From Lutibacter sp. A64 (GTDB lineage Bacteria > Bacteroidota > Bacteroidia > Flavobacteriales > Flavobacteriaceae): 64,000 bases of DNA. The notes beneath the pieces are model-generated. The model was not told the DNA's origin. It was given only the letters and a program-made list of their open reading frames with translations, and searched no databases. Below, piece after piece: positions 16,705 to 27,098 of this stretch. Each line of letters starts with the position of its first letter. The first letter of the stretch is position 1. The DNA lies in assembly GCF_022429565.1 (NCBI RefSeq), contig NZ_CP092487.1, positions 1,025,001 to 1,089,000 of the forward strand, in the 5' to 3' direction. The position numbers and the translations under genes are program-made.

Positions 16705-19700
16705 TTATAAGTTTAAGTAATTTATTTCTAAAGCAATTTTATTGTAAGTATGTAAATTGAATAAATAATCTAAGCTAATTTGATTAGATGTTTCAATGCT
16801 TTGTATGTATTGAAAAAAATCTATTTCACCATTTTTATAACTTAAAGTTGCTGTTTTCAAAATTTCTTTTGCAACTTTATTACCACTTTCTTTAAAATAG
16901 TTTAATTGAGAATTGCTTTTTTGAAGTTCTTCTAATAACATTTTATACTTAGAATTTAGTTTGAATTTTAAATCAAAAGCTTGTTCATTTGCAATATCTT
17001 CTTCAATTTTTGAAGCAGCTATTTTAGATGATTTTTCAAATAAAAATAGCGGAATAGCAATGCCAACCTGAAAACTATTTACCGAAACATTTGCCTTTAA
17101 ATCTTTACTATTAAAATAGTTAAACTGCAAATCTGGTAATAGTTCTTGTGTTGAAATTCTTTTTTTAACTTTAGATAATTTACTGTTTTGAAAAGTATAT
17201 TCATTTAATAAATGTTGCTGTAAATCAGGCTGAATTACTTTAATTTCATTCAACACTGCTTTATTAATTTTATAATTTTCTTCACTTTGAAGTAATCCAT
17301 TAAAAAGGGTTTTACTAATGGAAATGTCATTTTTAACTTGACTTAATAACGCAGCATATTGTTTGTATTTAGACTGTGCTGTTATCATTTCTAAATAATT
17401 AGATTCGCCAAGTTCAAATTTTCGTTTTGCAGCTTTAGAAAAATCGGCATACAAACTATCTACATATTTTAAATACGTTTGCTTATTATTTAAATACACT
17501 ATTTTATAATATGCTTTTGTAACCTCTTTAATTAAATTATCTTTAGCCATTTCATAATTTAAACTTACCAAACTTGAAGTAATCACATTTGCTTTTTTTC
17601 TTGCAAAATATACTGTTGGAAACTCAATAGTTTGATCTATTCCGTAGGTTTCAAATGGTTTTCCATCAATTCCTAAATTAGTTCTATCTTTTGTATAATA
17701 AAAACTAGTTTTGGCAATATTAAAAGCAATATTCTCTATTTTTTTACTTTTATCTAGCTCTAAATATTTAATAGTTAACTCTTTATTATTTTCTACTGCA
17801 ATTGAAATAGCATCTTCTAATTCAATTGTTTTCTCTTGAGAATACCCAAAAAATGAAACTGTTAAAAACAATAAAATTAATATTGTTAAACTTTTATTAG
17901 TACTTTTCATTTTAAATTTTTTAGTATCAAAAATTGAATATAAAATTGGTAAAACAATCATTGTTAAAATGGTTGCTGTAATTAAACCACCAATTACAAC
18001 TGTTGCTAACGGACGTTGAACTTCTGCTCCAGCATTAGTTGAAATTGCCATTGGTAAAAAACCAAGAGCAGCCGCAGCTGCAGTTAATATTACTGGTCGC
18101 AAACGTTCTTTAGTTCCCTTTAAAATACGTTTGTTAACATCATTAAAACCTTGTTCTTTTAACGATTTTAAATGTTCTATAAGCACAATACCATTTAACA
18201 CTGCAATTCCAAATAATGCTATAAAACCAACACCCGCAGAAATGCTAAATGGTAAGCCTCTAATCCATAAAAATAACACTCCACCAACGGCAGATAAAGG
18301 AATTGCTGAGAATATCATTAATGCCTCTTTTATAGAATTAAACGCAAAATGAAGTAAAATAAATATTAATAATAATGCAATTGGAACTGCAATTTTTAAA
18401 CGTGCTTTCGCACTGTTTAAATTTTCGAATTGTCCGCCATAAGAAACAGAATAACCAACTGGTAATTTTACTTGCGTGTCAATAATAGCTTTAATCTCTT
18501 GAACTACAGATTCCATATCTCTATTTCTAACATTAACTCCAATTACAATGCGTCTTTTAGTATCATCTCTCGAAATTTTTGCAGGTCCTTTTGTATATTT
18601 TATTGTTGCAACTTCGTTTAGTGGAATTTTATTTCCAGCAGGGGTATCAACATATAAATTTTTAAGATCTTCAATATTGTTTCTATTTTCAGCTTGTAAA
18701 CGAACTACCAAGTCAAATCTTCGTTCACCTTCAAAAACATTTCCTACCGTATTTCCTGCAAATGCCATTGAAACAACTTGATTTAAATCCTGAATATTTA
18801 AACCGTAACGTGCAACTTTACTTCTGTTATATGTAACTGTCATTTGAGGTAATCCATCAATTTTTTCAACAATAATATCTGATGCACCTTCAACATTTGC
18901 AATTTTGCTTTTAATCTCATCTGCTTTAGTTGCCAAAATACTTAAATCTTCACCAAATATTTTAACAGCAACATCGGTTCTAACACCTGTAATCAATTCG
19001 TTAAAACGCATTTCAATAGGTTGTGTAAATTCAAAATCAACACCCGGTATTATAGAAAGTTTCTCTTTAAATTTATCAGCTAACTCATCTTTTGAATCAG
19101 CTGACACCCACTCGCCTTTAGGTTTTAATTTAATAATTACATCACTTTCTTCCATAGACATTGGATCGGTAGGTACTTCGGCTGCTCCAATACGTGAAAC
19201 AACTTGAGCAACTTCTGGAAAATTATCTAATAAAATCTGTTCAATTTGTGTAGTTATTTCAGTAGTTTTAGTAAGTGACGTTCCTGTTTGTAAAACCGGT
19301 TGAATAACAAAATCTCCTTCGTCTAAAGTTGGTATAAACTCACCTCCCATTTTACTAAAAAGCACTCCTGTAAATACAAGTAACACTACTGATAAAGTAA
19401 TTACAGTTTTTTTATGAAATAATGACCAAGTTATTACGGGTTCGTACATTTTATAAAAAAATGACATTAAACGTTTAGAAATATTGTTTTTTGTAATTTT
19501 TTCTGGCTTAATAAAGATCGATGAAATCACTGGTACATAAGTAAAACATAAAAACATAGCACCTATTAAAGCAAAGCTAAATGCCATTGCCATTGGTTTA
19601 AACATTTTACCTTCTACGCCACTTAATGTTAAAATTGGAATAAATACAATTAAAATTATTAGCTGACCAAAAACAGCAGAAGTCATCATTTTAGAACTAC

Positions 19701-21033
19701 TTTTATAAGTAATCTCATCAATACTATCTTGCCGTTCACTTTTGGAAAGTAGCATTAATTCCTTTCTGTCACTTGTTATTTTAAAAGCAATAAATTCTAC
19801 AATAATTACGGCTCCATCTATTATAATACCAAAATCTATAGCCCCAAGACTCATTAAATTAGCATCTACACCAAAAATATACATCAAGGATAGTGTAAAA
19901 AGCAACGATAATGGAATAACCGAAGCAACTACTAACCCAGAACGCATGCTTCCTAATAATAAAATAACTACAAAAATTACAATAATAATTCCAATAATTA
20001 AATTTTCAGCTATCGTAAAAGTTGTTTTACCAATTAATTCACTCCGTTCTAAAAAACCATTAATAAAAACACCCTCGGGTAAAGTATTTTGAATTTCTTC
20101 AACACGTTCTTTTACTGCATTTATTACCTTATTAGAATCGCCGTCTTTTAGCATCATTACTTGTCCTAATACCTTTTCACCTTCTCCGTTTCCGGTAATT
20201 GCTCCAAATCTATTTGCCGAGCCAAATTTAACTTCAGCTATATTATTTATAAGAATAGGAACACCATCTACATTTTTTATAACAATATTATTAATATCGT
20301 CTAATGATGTTATCATTCCTTCTCCACGTACAAAATAACTTTTGTTAGTTTTTTCAATATAACCACCACCTGCAATACTGTTATTTTTTTCTAAAGCATC
20401 TAACACCTGAGTATGTGTTATGTTTAAAGATTTTAATTTCTCTGGATTTAGAGCAACTTCATATTGCTTTAGAAACCCTCCCCAAGTATTTACTTCTACA
20501 ACACCTGGAATACCGGATAATTGACGTTTAACCACCCAATCTTGAATAGTTCGTAATTCCATTGCAGAGTATTTATCTTTAAATCCGGGTTTGGTATCTA
20601 AAATATATTGATAAATTTCACCTAAACCTGTGGTAATTGGGCCCATTTCTGGAGTTCCAAATCCTTCTGGAATTTTTTCTGAAGCTGATTTAATTTTCTC
20701 AGCGATTAATTGACGTGGCAAATAAGTTCCCAAAGCATCATCAAAAACAATGGTAACAACAGATAATCCAAATTTTGAAACAGAACGAATCTCCTGAACA
20801 CCAGGTAAATTTGCCATTTCTAATTCTACAGGATACGTTATAAATTGTTCTACATCTTGGGTTGATAAATTTGTTGAAGTTGTAATAACTTGTACTTGAT
20901 TATTTGTAATATCTGGTACAGCACCAATAGGTATTTGAGTAAGAGAAAATATCCCAAAACCCGCTATTGCAGCAGTTATTAAAAGTATGATAAGTTTATT
21001 ATCTATACTTAATTTAATAATTTTTTGTAACAT
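16705..21033 (-). CDS. czcA: Heavy-metal RND pump CzcA/CusA fused to TolC-like outer-membrane channel
   Basis: 1442 residues: residues 1 to about 1040 are a complete HME-type RND proton antiporter (12 helices; DFGIIIDGAVIIVE in TM4 with the proton-relay Asp/Glu, two large periplasmic loops), and residues about 1042 to 1442 are a TolC-family outer-membrane efflux protein (two repeats of long helices, ISIAVENNKEL and similar). The second part opens with an internal signal-like helix (MKSTNKSLTILILLFLTVSF, Met1042), which would restart export and could be cleaved or serve as a separate start. The operon order is His-rich protein, this fusion, then adaptor. Such fusions are known in Bacteroidota. 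Substrate likely Co/Zn/Cd or Cu/Ag. Confidence 0.93.
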   Translation of the reverse strand: MLQKIIKLSIDNKLIILLITAAIAGFGIFSLTQIPIGAVPDITNNQVQVITTSTNLSTQDVEQFITYPVELEMANLPGVQEIRSVSKFGLSVVTIVFDDALGTYLPRQLIAEKIKSASEKIPEGFGTPEMGPITTGLGEIYQYILDTKPGFKDKYSAMELRTIQDWVVKRQLSGIPGVVEVNTWGGFLKQYEVALNPEKLKSLNITHTQVLDALEKNNSIAGGGYIEKTNKSYFVRGEGMITSLDDINNIVIKNVDGVPILINNIAEVKFGSANRFGAITGNGEGEKVLGQVMMLKDGDSNKVINAVKERVEEIQNTLPEGVFINGFLERSELIGKTTFTIAENLIIGIIIVIFVVILLLGSMRSGLVVASVIPLSLLFTLSLMYIFGVDANLMSLGAIDFGIIIDGAVIIVEFIAFKITSDRKELMLLSKSERQDSIDEITYKSSSKMMTSAVFGQLIILIVFIPILTLSGVEGKMFKPMAMAFSFALIGAMFLCFTYVPVISSIFIKPEKITKNNISKRLMSFFYKMYEPVITWSLFHKKTVITLSVVLLVFTGVLFSKMGGEFIPTLDEGDFVIQPVLQTGTSLTKTTEITTQIEQILLDNFPEVAQVVSRIGAAEVPTDPMSMEESDVIIKLKPKGEWVSADSKDELADKFKEKLSIIPGVDFEFTQPIEMRFNELITGVRTDVAVKIFGEDLSILATKADEIKSKIANVEGASDIIVEKIDGLPQMTVTYNRSKVARYGLNIQDLNQVVSMAFAGNTVGNVFEGERRFDLVVRLQAENRNNIEDLKNLYVDTPAGNKIPLNEVATIKYTKGPAKISRDDTKRRIVIGVNVRNRDMESVVQEIKAIIDTQVKLPVGYSVSYGGQFENLNSAKARLKIAVPIALLLIFILLHFAFNSIKEALMIFSAIPLSAVGGVLFLWIRGLPFSISAGVGFIALFGIAVLNGIVLIEHLKSLKEQGFNDVNKRILKGTKERLRPVILTAAAAALGFLPMAISTNAGAEVQRPLATVVIGGLITATILTMIVLPILYSIFDTKKFKMKSTNKSLTILILLFLTVSFFGYSQEKTIELEDAISIAVENNKELTIKYLELDKSKKIENIAFNIAKTSFYYTKDRTNLGIDGKPFETYGIDQTIEFPTVYFARKKANVITSSLVSLNYEMAKDNLIKEVTKAYYKIVYLNNKQTYLKYVDSLYADFSKAAKRKFELGESNYLEMITAQSKYKQYAALLSQVKNDISISKTLFNGLLQSEENYKINKAVLNEIKVIQPDLQQHLLNEYTFQNSKLSKVKKRISTQELLPDLQFNYFNSKDLKANVSVNSFQVGIAIPLFLFEKSSKIAASKIEEDIANEQAFDLKFKLNSKYKMLLEELQKSNSQLNYFKESGNKVAKEILKTATLSYKNGEIDFFQYIQSIETSNQISLDYLFNLHTYNKIALEINYLNL

Positions 21034-21108
21034 AATTAATTAGTTAGTAATTTATAAGTGAGGCAATTAAAATTTTAATTACCTATTTTATTTACAAAAC
21101 GAAATTGA

Positions 21109-21492
21109 TTATGCTATTTTTGGTGGTTGAAAGATTGTAGTTACTAAAAGGCTAGTATATGGTTCTTTATAAGTAAAGTTTTCAGAAGTATTTATCAATA
21201 TACCATTTTCTATAGCATAATTATTATTACAAATTAAATAAATTAATTGAAAATGTGTATCTGAATGATGGTGTTTAAAAGGTAATTCTTTATGCTCTTT
21301 ATGGTCTTGTTCGTGATTAGTAACCTCTCCTCCATAATGCATTGCAATAAATTCGGAAAAACTATCTCCACTTTTTAAATGACAAGAAATATGATCAACT
21401 AGCGCAGGAATCTTATTGATGTCATCTAAATCAAAGCTAAAGCTTTGAAGTAAAATGGTAAAAGATAATATGATTGCTAAAATTCTAGTCAT
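21109..21492 (-). CDS. Small His-rich secreted protein of the metal-efflux operon
   Basis: 127 residues with an N-terminal signal-like helix (MTRILAIILSFTILLQSFSF) and a histidine/acid-rich middle (NHEQDHKEHKELPFKHHHSD, about 78-97) that looks like a metal-binding loop; two more cysteines at about 37 and 71 and a hydrophobic C-terminal part. It begins the efflux operon, 75 bases before the pump gene. I do not recognise a named family; a periplasmic metal-binding or sensing role is inferred from composition and context. Confidence 0.65.
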   Translation of the reverse strand: MTRILAIILSFTILLQSFSFDLDDINKIPALVDHISCHLKSGDSFSEFIAMHYGGEVTNHEQDHKEHKELPFKHHHSDTHFQLIYLICNNNYAIENGILINTSENFTYKEPYTSLLVTTIFQPPKIA

Positions 21493-21583
21493 AATTTACA
21501 ATTATAAATTTAATAAAAGATATGCATAATTAAATTTTCTTTTATAAGATATTTATTATAGCTATATCAATAAAATCTATAAT

Positions 21584-23611
21584 CTAAATTTTTCCAAAAT
21601 ATTTGCGTAAAAACCACTCTATAGTAAGTGACAGTAAAATTAAGGCTAACAGCCACTTAAAGTTAATTAAAGGAGTTTTGGTTAACTTATTTTTTTGAAT
21701 ACTTTTAAAACGTTCATCTACTTTTAAATCTGCTATAATTTTTTCAGAATTATCTGTAAAATATAATGTTCCATCTGTATTGTTTGACAGCATTTCTAAC
21801 TGTTTATAATTAGAATTTGTAAATTGTTGTTCTATTTCAAAAGGTACTATTTTAAAACTTCCAGATGCTGTATGTTTCTGATTTTCAACCGTAACTGAAT
21901 ACTCATATTCTCCAGAAGGTATATTTGTCAATTCTATATTAAACTGGTTGTTAAATACCGAAAAAGGAACCTTTTTGCTGAAATTTTTCTCTTTATTTGT
22001 AATAGAGATCCAAAGTTTAGCCCTAGCATCAAAATTATAATTATCATCTAAATAACTTGCTGAAATTCTAATTGTTTCATTAGCATAGTACAATGGATTT
22101 ACTTTAACATTTAGTTTGTTATTTTTTAAGTCTGAAGATAAATATTGCACTAGATTCGATATAAAACCATCAAATATCTCAAAAGTTTTAGTTGAAGCAA
22201 AACTATCCATTCTCCATCTCCAACTATTTTCACCAAATAAAACAGCTCCTTTTTGATTGTTTTTCTGAAAGGTTGCAAATAAAGGTTGTTCGGTTTCAAT
22301 AGCACCTATTTTTTGAAATAACAATGTATTTGTTGGATTTGAAAAAGTAATTTCACCGAAATAATCTTCTAAAGGTGCAAAGCGTGAAAAACCTATATCT
22401 GAACTTATAAAACTCGCATAATTTAAATTAAATTGTGGGTGGTATTCTTCAGACTGTGAAAGTACATTTTTTTTAAAATCGTTTTGATTGTTGTTTAAAA
22501 AATTCCAATCTGTAGCAAGTCCAGAAACTACTAAATAGTTTGTTTTTTTAGTTAAAATATCAGAAAACACTGATTTAAATAGATTATTTGGTTGATACAA
22601 TATAACCAACTGATAATTAGATAAATCACCGTTAAAATCATTGATGTTTTTTATAGTTACAGAACGTTGTTTATTACTTTCTATAGATTTTTTAAACATT
22701 CCTAAATCTGGATGCGTTACAGAAGTTAAAACTAAAATTTCGGCAACTTCTTCTATAACATTAATACTAAAATTTTTAGTATTATTTAAGGTGTTTTGCT
22801 CATTTTCTAAAGCTTCAATGGTTGCAGTATAATAGTGTGTTCCAACAGTTGTAGTAGTTAAATAAAAAGAAATTTCTTGAACATTTTCTGTTGAAGAAAA
22901 ATTTAAAATTTTGGAATACACTTTGGTATCTTTATCAAAAACAGTTAGTTTTTTTGATATGGTTTTATCTCCTGTATAATTAACAAATAATTCTACGGGT
23001 AATTTATTATTTATGTAGGTATACTTATTAATATTTAACCTACTAATTGATATGTCTTCAAAAATAGTTGTATCTCCTACTATATAAGAAAATACAGGGC
23101 TTTTATAATTTATAAATTCAGTAGCATTACCTACTGTTTGATTTCCATCAGTAATTAATACAACAGGATTAATTTTTGTTTTATATAAGTTAGAAAACTC
23201 TAAAAATGGTTTTGATATATTTGTATTAGTTTCATTAAAACTTAAAGAGTCTAATGTGTTTAAATTTGTTCCAAAAGTATAGTAATCAATAGTATATTTA
23301 GCATTTAGTTCAGCATTGTTTTTTAATTTTTGAACCAAATTCTCTACATTTTCAACTTGTAAGTTATATTTTATTGAAGCTGAATTATCTATTGTAACAA
23401 CTAAATTCGGTTTTTCTATTGTGATATTATTCTTATTAAATGTAGGATTAATAATTAATAATAATAGTGTAAAAACGCTTAAAAAACGCAAAAAAGAAAG
23501 CCAATAATTCAATTGGCTTTTCTCTTTATTTTTAAATATATATTGAAAGAATGCTAAAAATAAAGCAGCTAAAACAGCTAAAATAATAAGTAATATAGTT
23601 ACTGTTTCCAT
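21584..23611 (-). CDS. VWA-domain-like membrane protein
   Basis: 675 residues with two N-terminal transmembrane helices (about 4-26 and 38-58), a periplasmic body and one C-terminal helix (about 650-668, FKWLLALILLSLTIEWFL) ending in a short basic tail. TIDNSAS (about 72-78) is a DxSxS metal-ion-adhesion motif typical of von Willebrand A domains; VILITDGNQTVGNA follows at about 150. This layout resembles Bacteroidota BatA-like or glutamine-amidotransferase-like membrane proteins. It follows fabG by 46 bases on the same strand. Function unknown. Confidence 0.7.
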   Translation of the reverse strand: METVTILLIILAVLAALFLAFFQYIFKNKEKSQLNYWLSFLRFLSVFTLLLLIINPTFNKNNITIEKPNLVVTIDNSASIKYNLQVENVENLVQKLKNNAELNAKYTIDYYTFGTNLNTLDSLSFNETNTNISKPFLEFSNLYKTKINPVVLITDGNQTVGNATEFINYKSPVFSYIVGDTTIFEDISISRLNINKYTYINNKLPVELFVNYTGDKTISKKLTVFDKDTKVYSKILNFSSTENVQEISFYLTTTTVGTHYYTATIEALENEQNTLNNTKNFSINVIEEVAEILVLTSVTHPDLGMFKKSIESNKQRSVTIKNINDFNGDLSNYQLVILYQPNNLFKSVFSDILTKKTNYLVVSGLATDWNFLNNNQNDFKKNVLSQSEEYHPQFNLNYASFISSDIGFSRFAPLEDYFGEITFSNPTNTLLFQKIGAIETEQPLFATFQKNNQKGAVLFGENSWRWRMDSFASTKTFEIFDGFISNLVQYLSSDLKNNKLNVKVNPLYYANETIRISASYLDDNYNFDARAKLWISITNKEKNFSKKVPFSVFNNQFNIELTNIPSGEYEYSVTVENQKHTASGSFKIVPFEIEQQFTNSNYKQLEMLSNNTDGTLYFTDNSEKIIADLKVDERFKSIQKNKLTKTPLINFKWLLALILLSLTIEWFLRKYFGKI

Positions 23612-23657
23612 TAATTATCTTGCATTTTTAGTATAAGCTTCAATTTTCAGATTTTAA

Positions 23658-24404
23658 TTAGGTTAACATTCCTCCATCAACACTTAATGTTTGTCCGGTT
23701 ATATAGGCGCTCATATCTGAAGCTAAAAACACACAGGCATTAGCTATATCCTCTGGAGTACCACCACGTTTTAATGGAATTGAATTTCTCCATTCTTTAA
23801 CTGTATCTTCTGGTAAACTAGCTGTCATTTCAGTTTCTATAAAACCAGGAGCAATTACATTACTTCTAATATTTCTAGAACCTAATTCTAAGGCCACAGA
23901 TTTTGAAAACCCTACAATACCAGCTTTAGAAGCGGCATAATTAGTTTGACCGGCATTACCTTTTAATCCAACAACAGAACTCATATTAATAATAGAACCT
24001 GAACGTTGCTTCATCATAGGTCTAATTACAGCTTTTGTTAAATTAAAAACAGATTTTAAATTAACTTCAATAACTTTATCAAAATCATCTTCAGTAATAC
24101 GCATTAACAAGTTATCTTTTGTAATTCCAGCGTTATTTATCAAAATATCAATAGTTCCAAATTCTTTTAAAACTTCTGCAGCCAATTCTTGTGCTGCATC
24201 AAAATTAGCAGCATTAGATTGGTAACCTTTCGCTTTTACTCCATAAGTTTCTAACTCTTTTTCTAAAGCAATAGCTGCATCTACAGAAGAACTGTATGTA
24301 AAAGCTACATTTGCTCCTTGCTTAGCAAAAACTTGAGCAATACCTTTTCCTATTCCCCTAGTTGCTCCAGTTATTAAAGCTGTTTTATTATCTAAAAGTT
24401 TCAT
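23658..24404 (-). CDS. fabG: 3-oxoacyl-[ACP] reductase
   Basis: A 248-residue short-chain dehydrogenase that reduces 3-oxoacyl-ACP with NADPH in fatty-acid elongation. Visible marks: cofactor loop TGATRGIGKG, NNAGITKDNLLMR, catalytic Ser in INMSSVVGLKGNAGQTNY, YAASKAG and the C-terminal ITGQTLSVDGGM. All are typical of FabG. Preceded by a TATATTTG -7 element; co-transcribed with the VWA gene. Confidence 0.93.
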   Translation of the reverse strand: MKLLDNKTALITGATRGIGKGIAQVFAKQGANVAFTYSSSVDAAIALEKELETYGVKAKGYQSNAANFDAAQELAAEVLKEFGTIDILINNAGITKDNLLMRITEDDFDKVIEVNLKSVFNLTKAVIRPMMKQRSGSIINMSSVVGLKGNAGQTNYAASKAGIVGFSKSVALELGSRNIRSNVIAPGFIETEMTASLPEDTVKEWRNSIPLKRGGTPEDIANACVFLASDMSAYITGQTLSVDGGMLT

Positions 24405-24440
24405 TCTTTTTAATTTTTAATAGTGATTTTAATTATGAAT

Positions 24441-24448
24441 CAAATATA
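24441..24448 (-). promoter_or_regulatory. Candidate -7 element for fabG
   Basis: Reads TATATTTG on the minus strand, 37 bases before the fabG start, matching TAnnTTTG. A -33 TTG is not obvious. Confidence 0.4.
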
Positions 24449-24460
24449 CATAATTGATAT

Positions 24461-24490
24461 AAAAAAGACTGCTTTTTAAACAGTCTCTTT
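24461..24490 (-). terminator. Terminator after the GH31 gene
   Basis: AGACTG/CAGTCT stem with a 9-base loop and flanking A and T runs, about 70 bases behind the GH31 stop. The sequence resembles the terminator at 53061-53104 (GAGACTG...). Confidence 0.6.
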
Positions 24491-24558
24491 AATTCTTTAG
24501 TATAAATATCTAAATTTAATATTTTAAAATAAGGATATATTATAATTTTAAATTGATA

Positions 24559-26958
24559 TTATTCACTTGTAATGTATATTTCTCTAAATTCTTTAGTAAC
24601 TTCAAATGTAACATTACCATTAATGTTAGAAATATCAATTTCTTCATTATCAATTTCAATTTTTTGTATTTTAAATGGTAACCCGTGAATATTTATTTTA
24701 AAAGTATTATATGGTGAAATATATTTCCCTGACTTAAATTGTTGAATTGTTAATGAATCTTCTTTACCAACTTGTGTAAAGTTTCTTAAACTATATCTTC
24801 CTTTTTTATAATCATAACCATCGTGTGCATCTTCATAAACTTCAGAAGTTTCTTTACCTTCTTTATAATATAAATCTAACACTAATTGATCTATTGATTT
24901 TTCCCCAACATATTGTTGTACAGGATATTTAGGTATAATTGCGCCTTCTTTAACAAAAATTGGCATACTATCAATATCTGCATCAACCCATTTTTCTTCA
25001 CCTCCAGATACAATTGTATTGTCCCAGAAATTATACCATTTTCCTCTAGGAATATACATACGTCTTCCTTTAGAATTTGCTTCTAAAATTGGACAAATTA
25101 ATATTTTTTCTCCAAAAATAAATTCATCATTTCTATAATGTGTATGCGGATCTTTTTGATCGAATAATACCAACGATTTTAAAATTGGAATTCCTTCATT
25201 TGTATATTTCCAAAAAGAAGAATATAAATAAGGTAATAATTGATATCTAATTTCAATAAATTTTCTAACAATATCTGTTATTGTGGTTCCAAATACCCAA
25301 GGTTCTTGATCTCCGTGATCTCCAGAAGAATGTACTCTACAAAATGGGTGAAAAACACCTAATTGAATCCAACGTGCAAATAATTCTCCTGTTGGTTGTT
25401 CAGCAAAACCACCAATGTCTGACCCAGCAAAAGAAAAACCAGACATACATAAACGTTGTGCTTGTTGATTTGCAATTGATAAATGATCCCATGTTGCTAC
25501 ATTATCTCCTGTCCAAGTAGATGTATAACGTTGTGTTCCAGAATAGGCAGCTCTAGTAATAACAAACGGACGTTTTGGATAGCTAAATTTCTTTAAACCG
25601 TGGTAAGTTGCACGTGCCATTTGCATACCGTAAACATTGTGTGCTTTTCTATGACTACACTGATTATCATCATAATCGTGACGTACATCATCTGGAAAAG
25701 ATTTTCCCGGAACGTCCATAACAGCAGGCTCGTTCATATCATTCCAAACACCATTTACACCAATATCTTCAATTAATTCTTTAAACAATTCAGACCACCA
25801 TTCACGTACTTTAGGGTTTGTGTAATCTGGAAAATAACATTCTCCAGGCCAAACTTTTCCTTTCATATAAGGTCCGTCGGCACGTTTACAGAAATAATCA
25901 TTTTCTAAGCCTTCTTTAAAAACGCTGTATTCTGGGTCAATTTTAATTCCTGGATCTATAATTGCAATAGTTTTAAAACCATCATCAGCCAATTCTTTCA
26001 CCATTCTTTTTGGTTCTGGAAAATACTCTTTGTTCCAAGTAAAACATCTAAAACCTTCCATATAGTCAATATCTAAATACAAAGCATCGCAAGGTATTTG
26101 TAATTCTCTAAATTTTGAGGCAAGTTCTTTAACTTTACTTTCTGGGTAATAACTCCACTTACATTGGTGAAATCCTAAAGCCCATAAAGGTGGCATATGT
26201 TGTGGTCTTCCTGTTAAATCTGTATAATTAGAAACAACATCTTTCATTTCTGGACCATAAATAAAATAATAATTCATTTCACCTCCATCTGCCCAAAAAC
26301 TAGTCACATTTCGTTTTTCACTACAAAAATCAAAATGAGTTTTAAAAGTATTGTCAAAAAATATTCCGTAAGATTTATTTTTGTGTAATGCTGTATAAAA
26401 AGGTATTGCTTTATATATTGGGTCTGTTCCTCTAACATAGGCATAAGAATCTGTTACCCAATTTTGAAAACGTTTCCCTTTTAAGTTATTTTCTACAGGT
26501 TTATCTCCTAAGCCATAGTAATTTTCACCTTGCTGTGCTGCTAAAGACATTTTAACTATATCTCCACCAAAGTGATAACTTTCTTCCCAATGAAAACCAA
26601 TTTCATCTTCTAAAATTAACGAATTATCTTTAGCATCAAATATAGATTTTCTCATATCTTCTTTAGAAATATGACAAATTAATTTTGATGTAGTAATTAT
26701 ATATTTTTTATCATCTTCAGTAATTTCTAAATGATTATACCCTTTACTTGCATACATTGTAATTCCGTAAGAAAAATCATTTTCAAATAAACCCGTTGTA
26801 CTATATCTAAAGCGTAAAACACTATCTCTTTCAACAGTAAGTTGTAATACTACATTATTTTCACTTTTAAAATAAAGAATATTTACATGCTTTTTATAAA
26901 AAATTATTTTTGAAGGGTACAAATTCCCTTTATATTCTAATTCGGTACTTAAAATCAT
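24559..26958 (-). CDS. Glycoside hydrolase family 31 alpha-glucosidase
   Basis: 799 residues, an exo-acting alpha-glucosidase that removes glucose from the non-reducing ends of malto-oligosaccharides or related alpha-glucosides. The nucleophile motif is GVWNDMNEPAVMD, the N-terminal galactose-mutarotase-like domain is at about 1-220, the barrel has ALGFHQCKWSYYPE and LDIDYMEGFRCFTW, followed by RVHSSGDHGDQEPW, and two beta domains close the protein. No signal peptide, so it is cytoplasmic. It lies behind the glycogen operon, but a terminator (27036-27071) separates them; the context suggests it breaks glycogen-derived oligosaccharides. Confidence 0.93.
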   Translation of the reverse strand: MILSTELEYKGNLYPSKIIFYKKHVNILYFKSENNVVLQLTVERDSVLRFRYSTTGLFENDFSYGITMYASKGYNHLEITEDDKKYIITTSKLICHISKEDMRKSIFDAKDNSLILEDEIGFHWEESYHFGGDIVKMSLAAQQGENYYGLGDKPVENNLKGKRFQNWVTDSYAYVRGTDPIYKAIPFYTALHKNKSYGIFFDNTFKTHFDFCSEKRNVTSFWADGGEMNYYFIYGPEMKDVVSNYTDLTGRPQHMPPLWALGFHQCKWSYYPESKVKELASKFRELQIPCDALYLDIDYMEGFRCFTWNKEYFPEPKRMVKELADDGFKTIAIIDPGIKIDPEYSVFKEGLENDYFCKRADGPYMKGKVWPGECYFPDYTNPKVREWWSELFKELIEDIGVNGVWNDMNEPAVMDVPGKSFPDDVRHDYDDNQCSHRKAHNVYGMQMARATYHGLKKFSYPKRPFVITRAAYSGTQRYTSTWTGDNVATWDHLSIANQQAQRLCMSGFSFAGSDIGGFAEQPTGELFARWIQLGVFHPFCRVHSSGDHGDQEPWVFGTTITDIVRKFIEIRYQLLPYLYSSFWKYTNEGIPILKSLVLFDQKDPHTHYRNDEFIFGEKILICPILEANSKGRRMYIPRGKWYNFWDNTIVSGGEEKWVDADIDSMPIFVKEGAIIPKYPVQQYVGEKSIDQLVLDLYYKEGKETSEVYEDAHDGYDYKKGRYSLRNFTQVGKEDSLTIQQFKSGKYISPYNTFKINIHGLPFKIQKIEIDNEEIDISNINGNVTFEVTKEFREIYITSE

Positions 26959-27035
26959 ATTTTACATTCATTTTTTTAATTGTGCAAACCTACTAATTTT
27001 TATCATATTAAAAACTAAATAAATTGCTAAAAAAA

Positions 27036-27071
27036 CACCATTAATATTAAATATATTTAAAATTAATGGTG
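27036..27071 (-). terminator. Terminator of the glycogen operon
   Basis: CACCATTAAT/ATTAATGGTG perfect 10-bp stem followed on the minus strand by seven T, 28 bases behind glgB. It separates glgB from the GH31 gene. Confidence 0.75.
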
Positions 27072-27098
27072 AAATTTATGTTATTTTTTAAAATTATA

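Noticed and set aside
16705-17910. Separate TolC gene missed because of a sequencing frameshift
   Set aside because: The frame continues without stop from CzcA into TolC, and such fusions are known in Bacteroidota; kept as one CDS.
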